The position numbers and the translations under genes were made by a program. A stretch of DNA of 64,000 nucleotides from positions 124,001-188,000 of the forward strand of contig NZ_CP054022.1 in the NCBI RefSeq assembly GCF_005862305.2, written 5' to 3'. The first letter of the stretch is position 1. Each line of letters begins with the position of its first letter. The stretch comes from Rhizobium indicum (GTDB lineage: Bacteria; Pseudomonadota; Alphaproteobacteria; Rhizobiales; Rhizobiaceae). The notes below the pieces were generated by a model, which was not told the origin of the DNA, did no database searches, and saw only the letters and a list, made by a program, of their open reading frames with translations. This document shows, piece by piece, positions 8,308-17,209 of the stretch.

Positions 8308-8340
8308 GGCCGGTCGGGGGCCGGTCGGGGGCCGGTCGGG
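8308..8340. repeat. Three perfect tandem copies of an 11-bp unit in the vbsA leader
   Basis: The unit GGCCGGTCGGG occurs at 8308-8318, 8319-8329 and 8330-8340 with no mismatch. On the minus strand the array ends directly before the AAGGAG ribosome binding site of vbsA, so it lies in the predicted 5' untranslated region of vbsADL. The very GC-rich array may fold and affect translation, or it may simply be a replication-slippage expansion. Confidence 0.9.
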
Positions 8341-8391
8341 CTTTCGGCGCTGCGAGCATGAAGCGTGCTCGTGTGCCGATTTAGTAGAATG

Positions 8392-8415
8392 ACGATCCAT
8401 CTCTCGCTGGGTTTA
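8392..8415 (-). promoter_or_regulatory. Predicted RpoI-dependent promoter of vbsADL
   Basis: On the minus strand TAAAC (8415-8411), 16 bases, CGT (8394-8392). This resembles the TAAAT-N16/17-CGT promoters of the related sigma factor PvdS and is the mirror image of the element before vbsG. It lies 97 bp upstream of the vbsA start. RpoI use is inferred from the known dependence of vbsADL on RpoI. Confidence 0.7.
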
Positions 8416-8450
8416 GGGGTAAGCGAAGAAAAAAATTCTCATCAATTTTC

Positions 8451-8474
8451 TAAACTGTAGCCTGCCGGATCCGT
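8451..8474 (+). promoter_or_regulatory. Predicted RpoI-dependent promoter of vbsGSO
   Basis: TAAAC (8451-8455), 16 bases, CGT (8472-8474), identical in both boxes and spacing to the element facing vbsA. It lies 37 bp upstream of the vbsG start, leaving a short leader with AGGAG. An A/T-rich tract at about 8424-8450 separates the two divergent promoters. Confidence 0.72.
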
Positions 8475-8511
8475 CACTTGCGCATGACCATCATCACCGC
8501 AGGAGCTGCGA

Positions 8512-8730
8512 ATGGATAATCTTGAACCTCACGACGATCTCTGGATCGCCGTCATCGACACCGAGCATCGCTACTCGGTCTGGCCGCAGGACAAGCGGAT
8601 TCCCCTGGGCTGGGAGCCGGCGGGTTTTGCCGGTTCGCGCCAGCAATGCCTAGCGTATATCCGTGACGTCTGGGCGGATCCGCGCCCTCTCTCCTTGCGC
8701 TCGGCAATCGCCGGCGACGCGCGTCTCTGA
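8512..8730 (+). CDS. vbsG: MbtH-like NRPS accessory protein (VbsG)
   Basis: The 72-residue protein has the complete MbtH signature: YSVWP, a PLGWEPAGF stretch, CLAYI, and the C-terminal W-x-D-x-RPLSLR. MbtH proteins bind and activate or stabilise the adenylation domains of nonribosomal peptide synthetases. It has a good AGGAG site and is followed 19 bp later by vbsS, its likely partner. I assign the name VbsG because it is the first gene of the vbsGSO operon. Confidence 0.88.
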   Translation: MDNLEPHDDLWIAVIDTEHRYSVWPQDKRIPLGWEPAGFAGSRQQCLAYIRDVWADPRPLSLRSAIAGDARL

Positions 8731-8749
8731 AACCGGCGGGATGACACGG

Positions 8750-11700
8750 ATGAACAAACAGATCACAAATTTCGCAGATGCCTACCCGACCGATGTCGCA
8801 ACGGACGCGGTCTTCGAGAGCTTCCCGCTGACGATCGCGCAGAAGCGTATCTGGTCGCTGGAGCAGATCGGCAATGACACGGTGTTTCCCGACCAGGTCA
8901 TTTCGCTGCGATTGAGCCCGGCCGTCGACGTCAAGACCATTGCCGGCGCCTGCCGGACGCTCGTGGCGCAACATCCGTCGCTTGCCATCCGCTTCCGCCG
9001 GCTGGCAGGCGGTCGCGTCGAGCAATACTGCGGCGCATTGAGCGCCGTACCGATCGAGATTGTCGGCGAAAGCGCTGCTCTTGCAGAGCCGGATGCGTTG
9101 GCCGCCCAGAAAGCCTTCCGCGACGGGCGCTTCGATCTCCTTGCTGGTCCACCGACGCGTGTTCAGATTATCTTGCTTGCCGATGGGCAGTCGCTTCTGA
9201 CGATCGTGCTTCATCCTGTGATCTCGGACGATCGCGAGAAGTCTATTCTCGCCGGCTCCCTGACGCGAATTCTCGACGGCGCACCCTCCGGCGACACGCA
9301 GCTGACTGAGATCTTGGCCGGAACGCGGGAGGCTGAATGGCTGCAGACCGAGCAGGCGCAGGAATCCCTCTCCTATTGGCGGAACACGATCGGTCTCGAC
9401 TACGCGGCCTCGACCTTTCCCACCCGCTTCAACAGCGGCGGGCTGGCAGGTGTCGCGCGCGCTCAGCATCGATTTTCGATCGAGCCGGATCTCTGGGAAA
9501 AGCTCGGTCGGCATGCCCAGCATACGGGATATCAGGTCGAGCGCGTGCTTCACGCCGCCTTTTGCGCGCTGCTGGCACGCTACAGCGGCAATTACGCCTT
9601 GCTGACCGGGCTCCTCATCGCGCGGCCGCAGAAGGAACACCTTGCGAACCGCGGCCGAGCCGAACAGGTCCTTCCCCTCATTCTGTCGCTGGCATCAAAA
9701 AGCTCTCTCGACGATGTCATCACAGCGATCTCATCGGCAACGGAGGAGGGCTTTGCCCGGCTCGTTCCGCTGGAGCGCATCACCCAGGAACTGGTCGTCG
9801 ACGAAGCGGCGGCCCAGGAAGCCGTGGTCAAGGCCCTGTTCGAATTCCGCGAGCCGCATCCGGTCTCCAGGCACGCAACAAATCTGGAGCCGCCGGGTGC
9901 GCGCGCTGACAGCGAGCTTTCCCTGGTGATCGAGGCGGGTCTGGATGGGGCCGCATCCGGGCTGATCGATTATGCACAGGATCTCTATGACAGCGCCCTG
10001 ATCGCGCGTGTCTCCCGGCATTTCACCCTTGTGCTCGAGCAGATCGTTGCGCGGCCGAATGTGCGGATCAAGGACATCGAACTCGTCGGCAGTGACGAAC
10101 TCGACCAGTTGTCGGCGCCCTATGAAGACGACGTCGTCAACGATGACAGGCCGGTCCACGAGCTGATATCGGCCCATTCGCGCCAGACGCCGGAGAAGAC
10201 GGCGATCGTCTACGGCGACGAGGAGTGGAGCCATGGCTGGCTGGAGGCGGGCACCAACCGCCTCGCACATCGGTTGCGGCAGCTGGGTGTTCGCGCCGAG
10301 GTGACGGTCGCCATCTTCATCAAGCGCTCGCCGGAGGCAATCGTCGGGATCCTCGCGACGCTGAAGGCGGGCGGCGCCTATATCCCGGTCGAGCCCGACC
10401 ATCCGCCGGTGCGCAACCATCACATTCTGCGCGATGGCGGCGTCAAGATCGTTCTGACCCATAGCTGGCTTCGCCATCGGCTGCCGGAAGAGCTCGACAC
10501 GATTATCCTCGAACTCGACAAGATCGACCTCGACGGCGAGCCGGATACGCCCCTTGATATTCCCACTCACAAGGATCAGCTCGCCTATGTCATGTACACG
10601 TCAGGATCGACGGGATTGCCGAAGGGTGTCGCCGTCGAGCACGGTCCGCTGACGCACCATCTGCAGAACACCTCGCGTGTCTACGGCATGAGTTCGGCCT
10701 CCCGCGAGCTGCCGTTCCTGCCTTTCAGTTCGGATGGCGGGCACGAGCGATGGATGAACCCGCTGATGGAGGGCGGCAGCATCATTCTTCCCGAGCAGCC
10801 GCTGTGGACGCCGGAAGAGACATTGACGGCCATGCGCAAGCACGGCGCCAACAATGCCAGCATTCCGACCACCTATCTGCAGCAACTGGCGGAATGGGCC
10901 GATATAACCGATGGCGCACCGCCGATGCGGCTTTACTCCTTCGGCGGCGAGGGGCTGGCGCAACCGACCTTCGATCTACTGTCGCGGGCGCTGAAATCGG
11001 AATGGCTGATCAACGGCTACGGGCCGACCGAAACCATCATGACGCCGATGGTCTGGAAGGTGAGGGCCGGCACGAAATTTCAGGGGGTCTATGCTCCGCT
11101 CGGTCGTGCTGTCGGATTAAGGCGGGTCTATGTGCTCGACCCCGATCTCAATCCTTGCCCGATCGGCGTCACCGGCGAGCTCTATATCGGCGGCGAGGGT
11201 ATCGCACGCGGCTATCTCGGCAAGCCGGACACGACAGCGGACCGCTTCATCCCCGATCCGTTCTTCACGGAGGGCGGCAGGCTTTATCGCTCCGGCGACC
11301 TGACGCGTTGGCGTGATGACGGAACCGTCGAATTCGTCGGTCGTGTCGACCATCAGGTGAAGCTTCGCGGCTACCGGATCGAGGTTGGTGAGATCGAAGC
11401 GGCTCTGCTTCAGCAACCCGGCGTCGGCGAAGCTCTGGTCGTCCTGCGCGATGACGATGCCGGCGGTGAAAAGGCGCTCGTTGCCTACGTCGTTCCGAAG
11501 AAGGACGAGACGTTGAACGTCGAGACGATCCGCGCCGGTCTCGAACGTAGCCTGCCGTCCTATATGGTGCCGGCTGCCGTGGTCGAACTGGAAAAAATGC
11601 CGACCAATCCGAACAGCAAGCTCGATCGCTTCGCGCTGCCGGCGCCGCAGCCGGTCAAGCGTGCCATCGTCGAGCCGACGACCGCGCTTGAAGAAGAGGT

Positions 11701-12742
11701 GCTGGATGTCTGGCGGCAGGTTCTCAAGCTGGAAGCGATCAGCGTCGAGGACAATTTCTTCGCGATCGGCGGCAATTCGCTGGGCGCGATCCGCATCCTT
11801 TCGCAGCTGCGGCAGCGCCGGCCGAAAACCCCGCTCACCGTCGCCGATATCTTCAACAACCCGACCATACGCTCCTTTGCCGGCGTCGTGGAGCAGGGCG
11901 ACGAGCGGGATATCTCGGAAGTGATCGTGTTGCGTGCTTCCGGCGCCAAGCCGCGGCTCTATTGCTTTCCGGGGCTTCTCGTCAGCACCCGTGAATATGT
12001 CAAGCTCGTCGATTATCTCGGAGCCGATCAGCCGGCGACTGGCTTCATTTGCCACTCGCTTTCCGAGAAAAAGGCAGTCGGCGCTCCGGTCGAAGAGATC
12101 ATCGAGAGCTATGTCGATTACATCAGGATGCATAGCCAGGGAGCGCCCTGCTATTTCCTCGGCTGGTCGTGGGGCGGGCTTCTGGCCTACGAGGCCGCCC
12201 GCGCCCTCGGTGATGAGGTCGACGTCAGGATGATGGCAATGGTCGACGTCTGCGATCTCGGATCGGAATTCGCGATCGGCGCAAAGCCGAGGTTCCGGCC
12301 GGGCGAGCGCGATGAGCTTCATCGAGACGTAGAGACCTGGCTTGGAAAAACGGCGATGCGCCCCGAATGGGACCGGCTGTTGTCGACGATGGACGCGGAT
12401 ACTTACGATCAGTTCCTGCGCTTTGTCGGCGACGAAAAGGACCCGCTTCCAAACGACGGGCCCGATATCAGCAGTCGCGAGCATACGTTTTGGGTGCTGA
12501 TCGACAATGCCCTGATCTTCCGCAAGCACCGGCTGGTTCCCCACGATGTGCCGATCTATCCCTGGGCTGCCGACGACAGCCTCAACCGCGGCCTCAATCT
12601 GATCGACTGGCGCCGCCTGTCGCCGCGGGCGCGTGCGGCCGAAATCATCACCGGCACCAACCATCTGCACATGATCGGGTCTCCCGCCTTCCACTCAAGG
12701 CTTGCCCTGCGTCTCAAGGAAACAGAGAAGGATATCGCATGA
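8750..12742 (+). CDS. vbsS: VbsS, vicibactin nonribosomal peptide synthetase (C*-A-PCP-TE)
   Basis: A single-module synthetase of 1330 residues. An N-terminal condensation-like domain (about 20-440) keeps the LTIAQKRIWSLEQ opening but its HHxxxDG motif reads HPVISDD (H155, P156), so it should be inactive. The adenylation domain (about 470-960) has TSGSTGLPKG (from 617), NGYGPTET, GELYIGGEGIARGY, YRSGDLTRW, KLRGYRIE and NSKLDR. The carrier domain has GGNS with S1010. The thioesterase has GWSWGG (S1140) and a C-terminal histidine near 1305. Known VbsS activates the ornithine-derived unit; the thioesterase is thought to trimerise and cyclise three units through ester bonds. The start at 8750 is chosen for its GGGAT spacing; 8741 is an alternative. 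Its stop overlaps vbsO (ATGA). Confidence 0.93.
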   Translation: MNKQITNFADAYPTDVATDAVFESFPLTIAQKRIWSLEQIGNDTVFPDQVISLRLSPAVDVKTIAGACRTLVAQHPSLAIRFRRLAGGRVEQYCGALSAVPIEIVGESAALAEPDALAAQKAFRDGRFDLLAGPPTRVQIILLADGQSLLTIVLHPVISDDREKSILAGSLTRILDGAPSGDTQLTEILAGTREAEWLQTEQAQESLSYWRNTIGLDYAASTFPTRFNSGGLAGVARAQHRFSIEPDLWEKLGRHAQHTGYQVERVLHAAFCALLARYSGNYALLTGLLIARPQKEHLANRGRAEQVLPLILSLASKSSLDDVITAISSATEEGFARLVPLERITQELVVDEAAAQEAVVKALFEFREPHPVSRHATNLEPPGARADSELSLVIEAGLDGAASGLIDYAQDLYDSALIARVSRHFTLVLEQIVARPNVRIKDIELVGSDELDQLSAPYEDDVVNDDRPVHELISAHSRQTPEKTAIVYGDEEWSHGWLEAGTNRLAHRLRQLGVRAEVTVAIFIKRSPEAIVGILATLKAGGAYIPVEPDHPPVRNHHILRDGGVKIVLTHSWLRHRLPEELDTIILELDKIDLDGEPDTPLDIPTHKDQLAYVMYTSGSTGLPKGVAVEHGPLTHHLQNTSRVYGMSSASRELPFLPFSSDGGHERWMNPLMEGGSIILPEQPLWTPEETLTAMRKHGANNASIPTTYLQQLAEWADITDGAPPMRLYSFGGEGLAQPTFDLLSRALKSEWLINGYGPTETIMTPMVWKVRAGTKFQGVYAPLGRAVGLRRVYVLDPDLNPCPIGVTGELYIGGEGIARGYLGKPDTTADRFIPDPFFTEGGRLYRSGDLTRWRDDGTVEFVGRVDHQVKLRGYRIEVGEIEAALLQQPGVGEALVVLRDDDAGGEKALVAYVVPKKDETLNVETIRAGLERSLPSYMVPAAVVELEKMPTNPNSKLDRFALPAPQPVKRAIVEPTTALEEEVLDVWRQVLKLEAISVEDNFFAIGGNSLGAIRILSQLRQRRPKTPLTVADIFNNPTIRSFAGVVEQGDERDISEVIVLRASGAKPRLYCFPGLLVSTREYVKLVDYLGADQPATGFICHSLSEKKAVGAPVEEIIESYVDYIRMHSQGAPCYFLGWSWGGLLAYEAARALGDEVDVRMMAMVDVCDLGSEFAIGAKPRFRPGERDELHRDVETWLGKTAMRPEWDRLLSTMDADTYDQFLRFVGDEKDPLPNDGPDISSREHTFWVLIDNALIFRKHRLVPHDVPIYPWAADDSLNRGLNLIDWRRLSPRARAAEIITGTNHLHMIGSPAFHSRLALRLKETEKDIA

Positions 12743-14091
12743 CCGTCGCTTTTGCCCGCAGGGATGCCGAGCCGCTGGATATTGCCGGCATCGGCATCGG
12801 CCCCTCCAATCTGAGCCTCGCCTGCCTGTTCGAGTCGGCACCTGAGATCAGAAGCCGTTTCTTCGAGCGGCGAGAAGCGTTCGACTGGCATCCGGGCATG
12901 ATGATGCCCGGCGTCGAACTGCAATCGTCCTTTCTGAAAGACCTCGTCTCCCCGGTCCTGCCGACCAGCCGCTGGTCATTCGTCTCCTATCTGGTTGCCC
13001 ATAAAAGGCTCTACGCTTTCCTGAACGCCAATTATGAGGCCGTTCCCCGGCAGGAGTTTGCACGTTATCTCGCCTGGGTCGCCAACGGCCTGGACGGGTT
13101 GCGCTTTGGCACGGAGATCCGCGACGTCGAGCACCGCGACGACCGCTTCTTCCTGCGGTTCGACAACGGGCAGGAAGAAGCGCGAAACCTGGTGATCGGC
13201 ACGGGATCTTCGCCCTTCGTGCCCGACTGGGCAAAACCGTTTCTGGGTGCTGATTGCTTTCACAACAGCGAGGCCAAATCGCGTCTCAGCGATCTCGGCG
13301 CTGCCCGCATCGTCGTGGTCGGCGGCGGTCAAAGCGGCGGCGAGGTCGTCGAAGCCCTGCTTGCCGATCCCGATTCCATGACGGAGCTGACATGGATCAG
13401 CCGGCGTCACAATTTCGAGCCGATCAACGACACGCCGTTTTCGAACCAGGTCTTCTCACCGGAATACGTGCAGGCCTATCTGAAGCTCGGCGGCGAGCAG
13501 AAGCAGGCCGCTTTCAAGAACTCGATCCTGACCAGCGACGGCTTGTCGATTTCGACGATTCACGCGATCTATCGACGCCTCTATGCGTTGCGCTATCTCG
13601 AGCCGAGCACGCTCAACGCATCTCTGGCCCCAAATCGTGATGTGATCCAGATGGAGCGGAACGGCAATGCCTATCGGCTCATCGTCAGGAACCAATTCGA
13701 CGGTGGGATCGAGGTGCTGCATGCGGATGCGGTGGTTCTGGCAACCGGCTACCGGTTCCGATTGCCCGATGCTCTCGGCTCGCTGGGCGACAGGATAACG
13801 CTCGACAGAAACGGCTATCCGCTTCTCAATGACGACTACACGATGCAGTGGACGGGTCCGAGGGCCAACCGGCTGTTTGCGCAGAATGCAGGGCGATACT
13901 CGCACGGTATCGCCGACTCTCAGCTCAGCCTCATGGCCTGGCGCAGCGCAACCATCGTCAATGCGCTTCTCGGCCGGCAGCACTTCGATGCGGAACCCGA
14001 CAATGGGCAACTCGCCTGGGCGACGGAGACCGCTTCCGCCATGCCTCATCAGCTCCGAGCCGGCTATTCGGACGGCATGCTATCGTCCTGA
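12739..14091 (+). CDS. vbsO: VbsO, L-ornithine N5-monooxygenase
   Basis: The 450-residue flavoenzyme belongs to the SidA/PvdA/IucD family: FAD-binding GIGIGPSNLSLA at residues ~17-28, the substrate-side FDWHPGMMMPG stretch, NADPH-binding VVVGGGQSGGE near the middle, and the C-terminal VLATGYRF motif. It hydroxylates the delta-amino group of ornithine with NADPH and O2, the first committed step toward the hydroxamate. It is translationally coupled to vbsS by an ATGA overlap, and its 3' end overlaps convergent vbsP by 28 bp. Confidence 0.93.
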   Translation: MTVAFARRDAEPLDIAGIGIGPSNLSLACLFESAPEIRSRFFERREAFDWHPGMMMPGVELQSSFLKDLVSPVLPTSRWSFVSYLVAHKRLYAFLNANYEAVPRQEFARYLAWVANGLDGLRFGTEIRDVEHRDDRFFLRFDNGQEEARNLVIGTGSSPFVPDWAKPFLGADCFHNSEAKSRLSDLGAARIVVVGGGQSGGEVVEALLADPDSMTELTWISRRHNFEPINDTPFSNQVFSPEYVQAYLKLGGEQKQAAFKNSILTSDGLSISTIHAIYRRLYALRYLEPSTLNASLAPNRDVIQMERNGNAYRLIVRNQFDGGIEVLHADAVVLATGYRFRLPDALGSLGDRITLDRNGYPLLNDDYTMQWTGPRANRLFAQNAGRYSHGIADSQLSLMAWRSATIVNALLGRQHFDAEPDNGQLAWATETASAMPHQLRAGYSDGMLSS

Positions 14092-14780
14092 AACAGGCGC
14101 GTCGAAATGCCGGGGGACCCGGATTGAGAGCAAGCAGCCAGCGCGACGACGTGCTGGCTGCCGCTTTCGACCAGACGGTGATGCCAGCGCCGATCGCGAT
14201 CGCCGTCGACCATGACGGGGATGCCATCCTTCCAGGAAAAGGCGACATTGCGGGGATCCTCGTGCAGCCCGACGCCGAGTGCCTTCAGATGGCTCTCCTT
14301 CAGGGTCCAAAGTGCAATGGCCGCACGCGTGCGTTCGGACGCAGGCAATTCCATGAGCCAGCGCCGTTCGTCCGCGCTGCAATAGTTATCCACTGCCGCC
14401 GCTTCGATCTCGGTATCGACGCGTTCGCAGTCTATTCCCAGGTGGTCACATCCTGAAGCGACAGCGACCGCGACAAGCCCGTCGGTATTTGCGAGGCTGA
14501 ATTGCGGCCTCTCACGACCTTCAAGCCTCAGCTTGCCGTGCCTGTCCGGAGACAATGGGACCTTGCTCGGCGATATCCCGGTTTGCACGCTCAACAGTTT
14601 CCGCAAGAGATACCGGCCGGCAACGAACGAGGCCCGATCCCGTTCGAAGCGGTAGGTCGCGGCGCGCTCCAGCTCATCCGGTGAAAGCGACTGCATCCTG
14701 CGGTTCCGATCGCCTTCGTTCTCGGAATACTGCCAGAGAACGATTTCAATGCCGGCAAATTGCTTTTCTAATTGGTGCAT
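14064..14780 (-). CDS. vbsP: VbsP, Sfp-type 4'-phosphopantetheinyl transferase
   Basis: The 238-residue protein has the two Sfp-family Mg/CoA motifs: LGIDCERVD and WTLKESHLKALGVGL. It transfers 4'-phosphopantetheine from CoA to the carrier serine of VbsS, making the holo-enzyme. It is transcribed toward vbsO and apart from the RpoI-dependent operons; in R. leguminosarum vbsP is reported not to be iron- or RpoI-regulated, and I see no iron operator or TAAAC-N16-CGT element upstream. The start at 14780 lacks a strong ribosome binding site; a downstream Met is possible. Confidence 0.88.
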   Translation of the reverse strand: MHQLEKQFAGIEIVLWQYSENEGDRNRRMQSLSPDELERAATYRFERDRASFVAGRYLLRKLLSVQTGISPSKVPLSPDRHGKLRLEGRERPQFSLANTDGLVAVAVASGCDHLGIDCERVDTEIEAAAVDNYCSADERRWLMELPASERTRAAIALWTLKESHLKALGVGLHEDPRNVAFSWKDGIPVMVDGDRDRRWHHRLVESGSQHVVALAACSQSGSPGISTRLFQDDSMPSE

Positions 14781-14857
14781 GGGTCCAGTATCTGTCCCGT
14801 GGACCTATTGGCAAGCATGCAGGTGCTTGCCGACGTCACAGACGGCAGGACAGCTGC

Positions 14858-14950
14858 GTGAGCGGATCGGCATTTCCCGTCCTGAAGGCGATTGGCGTTT
14901 CAACGCTCGTTCTCCATGGCGAAGATGACCAGATCGTGCCGATCTGCTCC
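14858..14950 (+). pseudogene. Remnant of a haloperoxidase-like alpha/beta hydrolase
   Basis: A short open stretch encodes SAFPVLKAIGVSTLVLHGEDDQIVPI, which closely resembles the strand-and-aspartate segment before the catalytic histidine in non-haem chloroperoxidase-type hydrolases. Neither the nucleophile region nor the histidine region can be found around it, so about 25-30 codons of a decayed gene remain. The rest of the gap between vbsP and the chemoreceptor (14781-15242) shows no gene. Confidence 0.55.
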
Positions 14951-15242
14951 CTCTCATCAGGGCTCGATGTCCAAAACCGGGTCAATGTCGACCGATTCAT
15001 TTCTTGGTATCGAGACCTGATGGCGCTGCCATTTTCGCTCGCCATGGCTGCTATTTCCTTGGATTTCCAGAAACTTTAAGTCGCAGGGCGTTTAATTGAT
15101 CGCGGAAGTATGGATCTGATCAGAAGATCTCAGGAAAATAGAGCGAGATCATTGTTTAGTTAATACTAAATTATTGAATCTAGCGCGAGATCTTGCATCA
15201 GCCGGCATGCCGGTCGTTCCAGATACCTTCGAGGAGACCCGC

Positions 15243-17120
15243 ATGAAGCGCCCGAGCATCAAGCAAGCCCTGATCTTAAAGCTGTCGATCATCAGTCTGT
15301 TCATGGTTGGCCTGTCCTATATCTCGCTGAGCACGATTTCGACACTTCGTGCCAATACTGAGCAGATCGGGACCTTCTGGATGCAGCGGCTTGTGACGGC
15401 TCGCGAGATCAAGGATGACTTCCTCGACCTGAAATTGGTCCATGCCCATTACCTCCTGGAGGATACAGCGGAGGAGCGGAATGTCGGGCAGCAACGAATC
15501 GATGCCGCCGTTGCCACGCTCGAGAAAGTTGTCGCCGAATACGAAAAAGGCGTCCGCACCGAGCGGGGGCGCGAACTGATCAATCAGATCAAGCCGGAAC
15601 TCGCCAAATATCGCGCGCTGGCAGAGCAGATGATTGCGTTTGAAAATGACGGAAAGACGCCTGAAGCAATCCGCTTCTTCAAGGAAAATATGGAGCCACA
15701 AGCCGAGCTGGTGAACAAGGCGGTGGCAGATCTGGCTGCTTTTATTCTCAGCCAGGCCGAAGGCTTTGTGGCCGCGAGCGGTGCTTCCGCACAATCCGCT
15801 TTCATGCTGACGGCCGCGATCGCAGCGCTGGCCGTGCTTCTTGCCTTAGCCGGCATCTTGTTTGCGATATCGGGCATCGCCAACCCAATCCGAAGCATCG
15901 CCTCCGCCATGAGGCGCTTGTCGGATGGCGATCTTGACAGCGATATTCCCTATGCCGGTCGCGCCGACGAAGTCGGCGAGATGGCCGGCGCGGTTGAAAT
16001 CTTCCGTCAGAATGCCCTCAACGTCGTCAGGCTGGAGAAGGAAGCCGCCGAATCCCGCAGCGAGAGCGAGGCAGCGCGCGCCGCAGCCCAGCAGCGCGCC
16101 GAACGCGAGGCGGAACAGTTGCGCTTCGCGACCACGACATTGGGCGAAGGTCTCCGGCGGCTTGCATCAGGCGACATTTCCTTCCAGCTTTCGGAGCAAT
16201 TTGCGGCCGAATACGAAGCCTTGCGCGAAGACTTCAACGCTTCGCTCCGGCAATTGGGTGCGACCATCGGCGCCGTGCTCGAGACGGTACACAGCATCGA
16301 CAACGGAACCGGTGAAATTGCATCTGCCGCGCAGGATCTTTCCAAACGCACCGAACAACAAGCCGCCTCTCTCGAGGAGACGGCTGCAGCCTTGGACGAG
16401 ATCACCTCGAATGTGACGATGTCGACCAAACGCACCGACGAGGCGCGCAATGTGGCCAAAGAAGCCGATATCAGTGCCCAGCGGTCGGCCACGGTCGTCT
16501 CTGAGGCGGAACAGGCCATGCGCCGCATCGAAGACAGCTCACAGCAGATTTCGAACATCATCGGTGCAATCGATGAAATCGCCTTCCAAACGAACCTCTT
16601 GGCGCTGAACGCCGGCGTTGAAGCCGCCCGTGCGGGAGAGGCGGGCAAAGGTTTTGCCGTGGTCGCCCAGGAGGTCCGCGAGCTTGCCCAGCGGGCAGCT
16701 CAAGCCGCCAAGGAAATCAAAGGCTTTATTCAAAAGTCATCAACTGACGTGGAAAATGGCGTGAAACTGGTTCTCGAAACCGGAACCTCGCTGAAGTCGA
16801 TCGGTGAGTACGTCGTCCAGATCAACCAACTCATGGATGCGATTGCCACCTCGGCGCGCGAGCAATCGACGGGACTTGCCGAGATCAACACGGCCGTCAA
16901 TCAGATGGACCAGGCGACCCAGCAAAATGCGGCGATGGTCGAGCAGTCGACGGCTGCCGTTGCCTCGTTGTCCTCCGAGGCAGGCCGCCTGCGGGATCTG
17001 GTCAACCAGTTTCAATTGGACGGCGACAAAAGCACGGCGGACGTGCAGCGCAGCGGACGGGCCTTTGAAGGCAACAGGCCAATCCACCTGGTCGCTTCGC
17101 GGCGCGTGATACAAAGATGA
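15243..17120 (+). CDS. Methyl-accepting chemotaxis protein
   Basis: The 625-residue receptor has a first transmembrane helix (about 9-31), a periplasmic four-helix-bundle sensor, a second helix (about 186-212) and a HAMP domain (NPIRSIASAMRRLSDGDLDSDIPY). A second HAMP-like segment, a long coiled coil and the signalling hairpin with AFQTNLLALNAGVEAARAGEAGKGFAVVAQEVRELAQRAA follow. It signals to CheA/CheW. The start at 15243 has GAGGAG upstream; a TTG 69 bases earlier is rejected. The ligand is unknown. It stands alone, without che genes. Confidence 0.92.
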   Translation: MKRPSIKQALILKLSIISLFMVGLSYISLSTISTLRANTEQIGTFWMQRLVTAREIKDDFLDLKLVHAHYLLEDTAEERNVGQQRIDAAVATLEKVVAEYEKGVRTERGRELINQIKPELAKYRALAEQMIAFENDGKTPEAIRFFKENMEPQAELVNKAVADLAAFILSQAEGFVAASGASAQSAFMLTAAIAALAVLLALAGILFAISGIANPIRSIASAMRRLSDGDLDSDIPYAGRADEVGEMAGAVEIFRQNALNVVRLEKEAAESRSESEAARAAAQQRAEREAEQLRFATTTLGEGLRRLASGDISFQLSEQFAAEYEALREDFNASLRQLGATIGAVLETVHSIDNGTGEIASAAQDLSKRTEQQAASLEETAAALDEITSNVTMSTKRTDEARNVAKEADISAQRSATVVSEAEQAMRRIEDSSQQISNIIGAIDEIAFQTNLLALNAGVEAARAGEAGKGFAVVAQEVRELAQRAAQAAKEIKGFIQKSSTDVENGVKLVLETGTSLKSIGEYVVQINQLMDAIATSAREQSTGLAEINTAVNQMDQATQQNAAMVEQSTAAVASLSSEAGRLRDLVNQFQLDGDKSTADVQRSGRAFEGNRPIHLVASRRVIQR

Positions 17121-17209
17121 CGCGCGACCGACGGCAGATCAGATGCACGCGATAAATTGAATTGCCGTCCTGACGATTGCTGCATGGATCCAGCACGTGG
17201 CCGTCCCGG

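Noticed and set aside
8308..8340. Tandem repeats considered as a CRISPR-like array
   Set aside because: 11-bp units without spacers; no cas gene nearby.
8296..8400. Longer start for vbsA at 8400
   Set aside because: It would translate through the tandem repeats and the predicted promoter; ATG 8295 has a near-ideal ribosome binding site.
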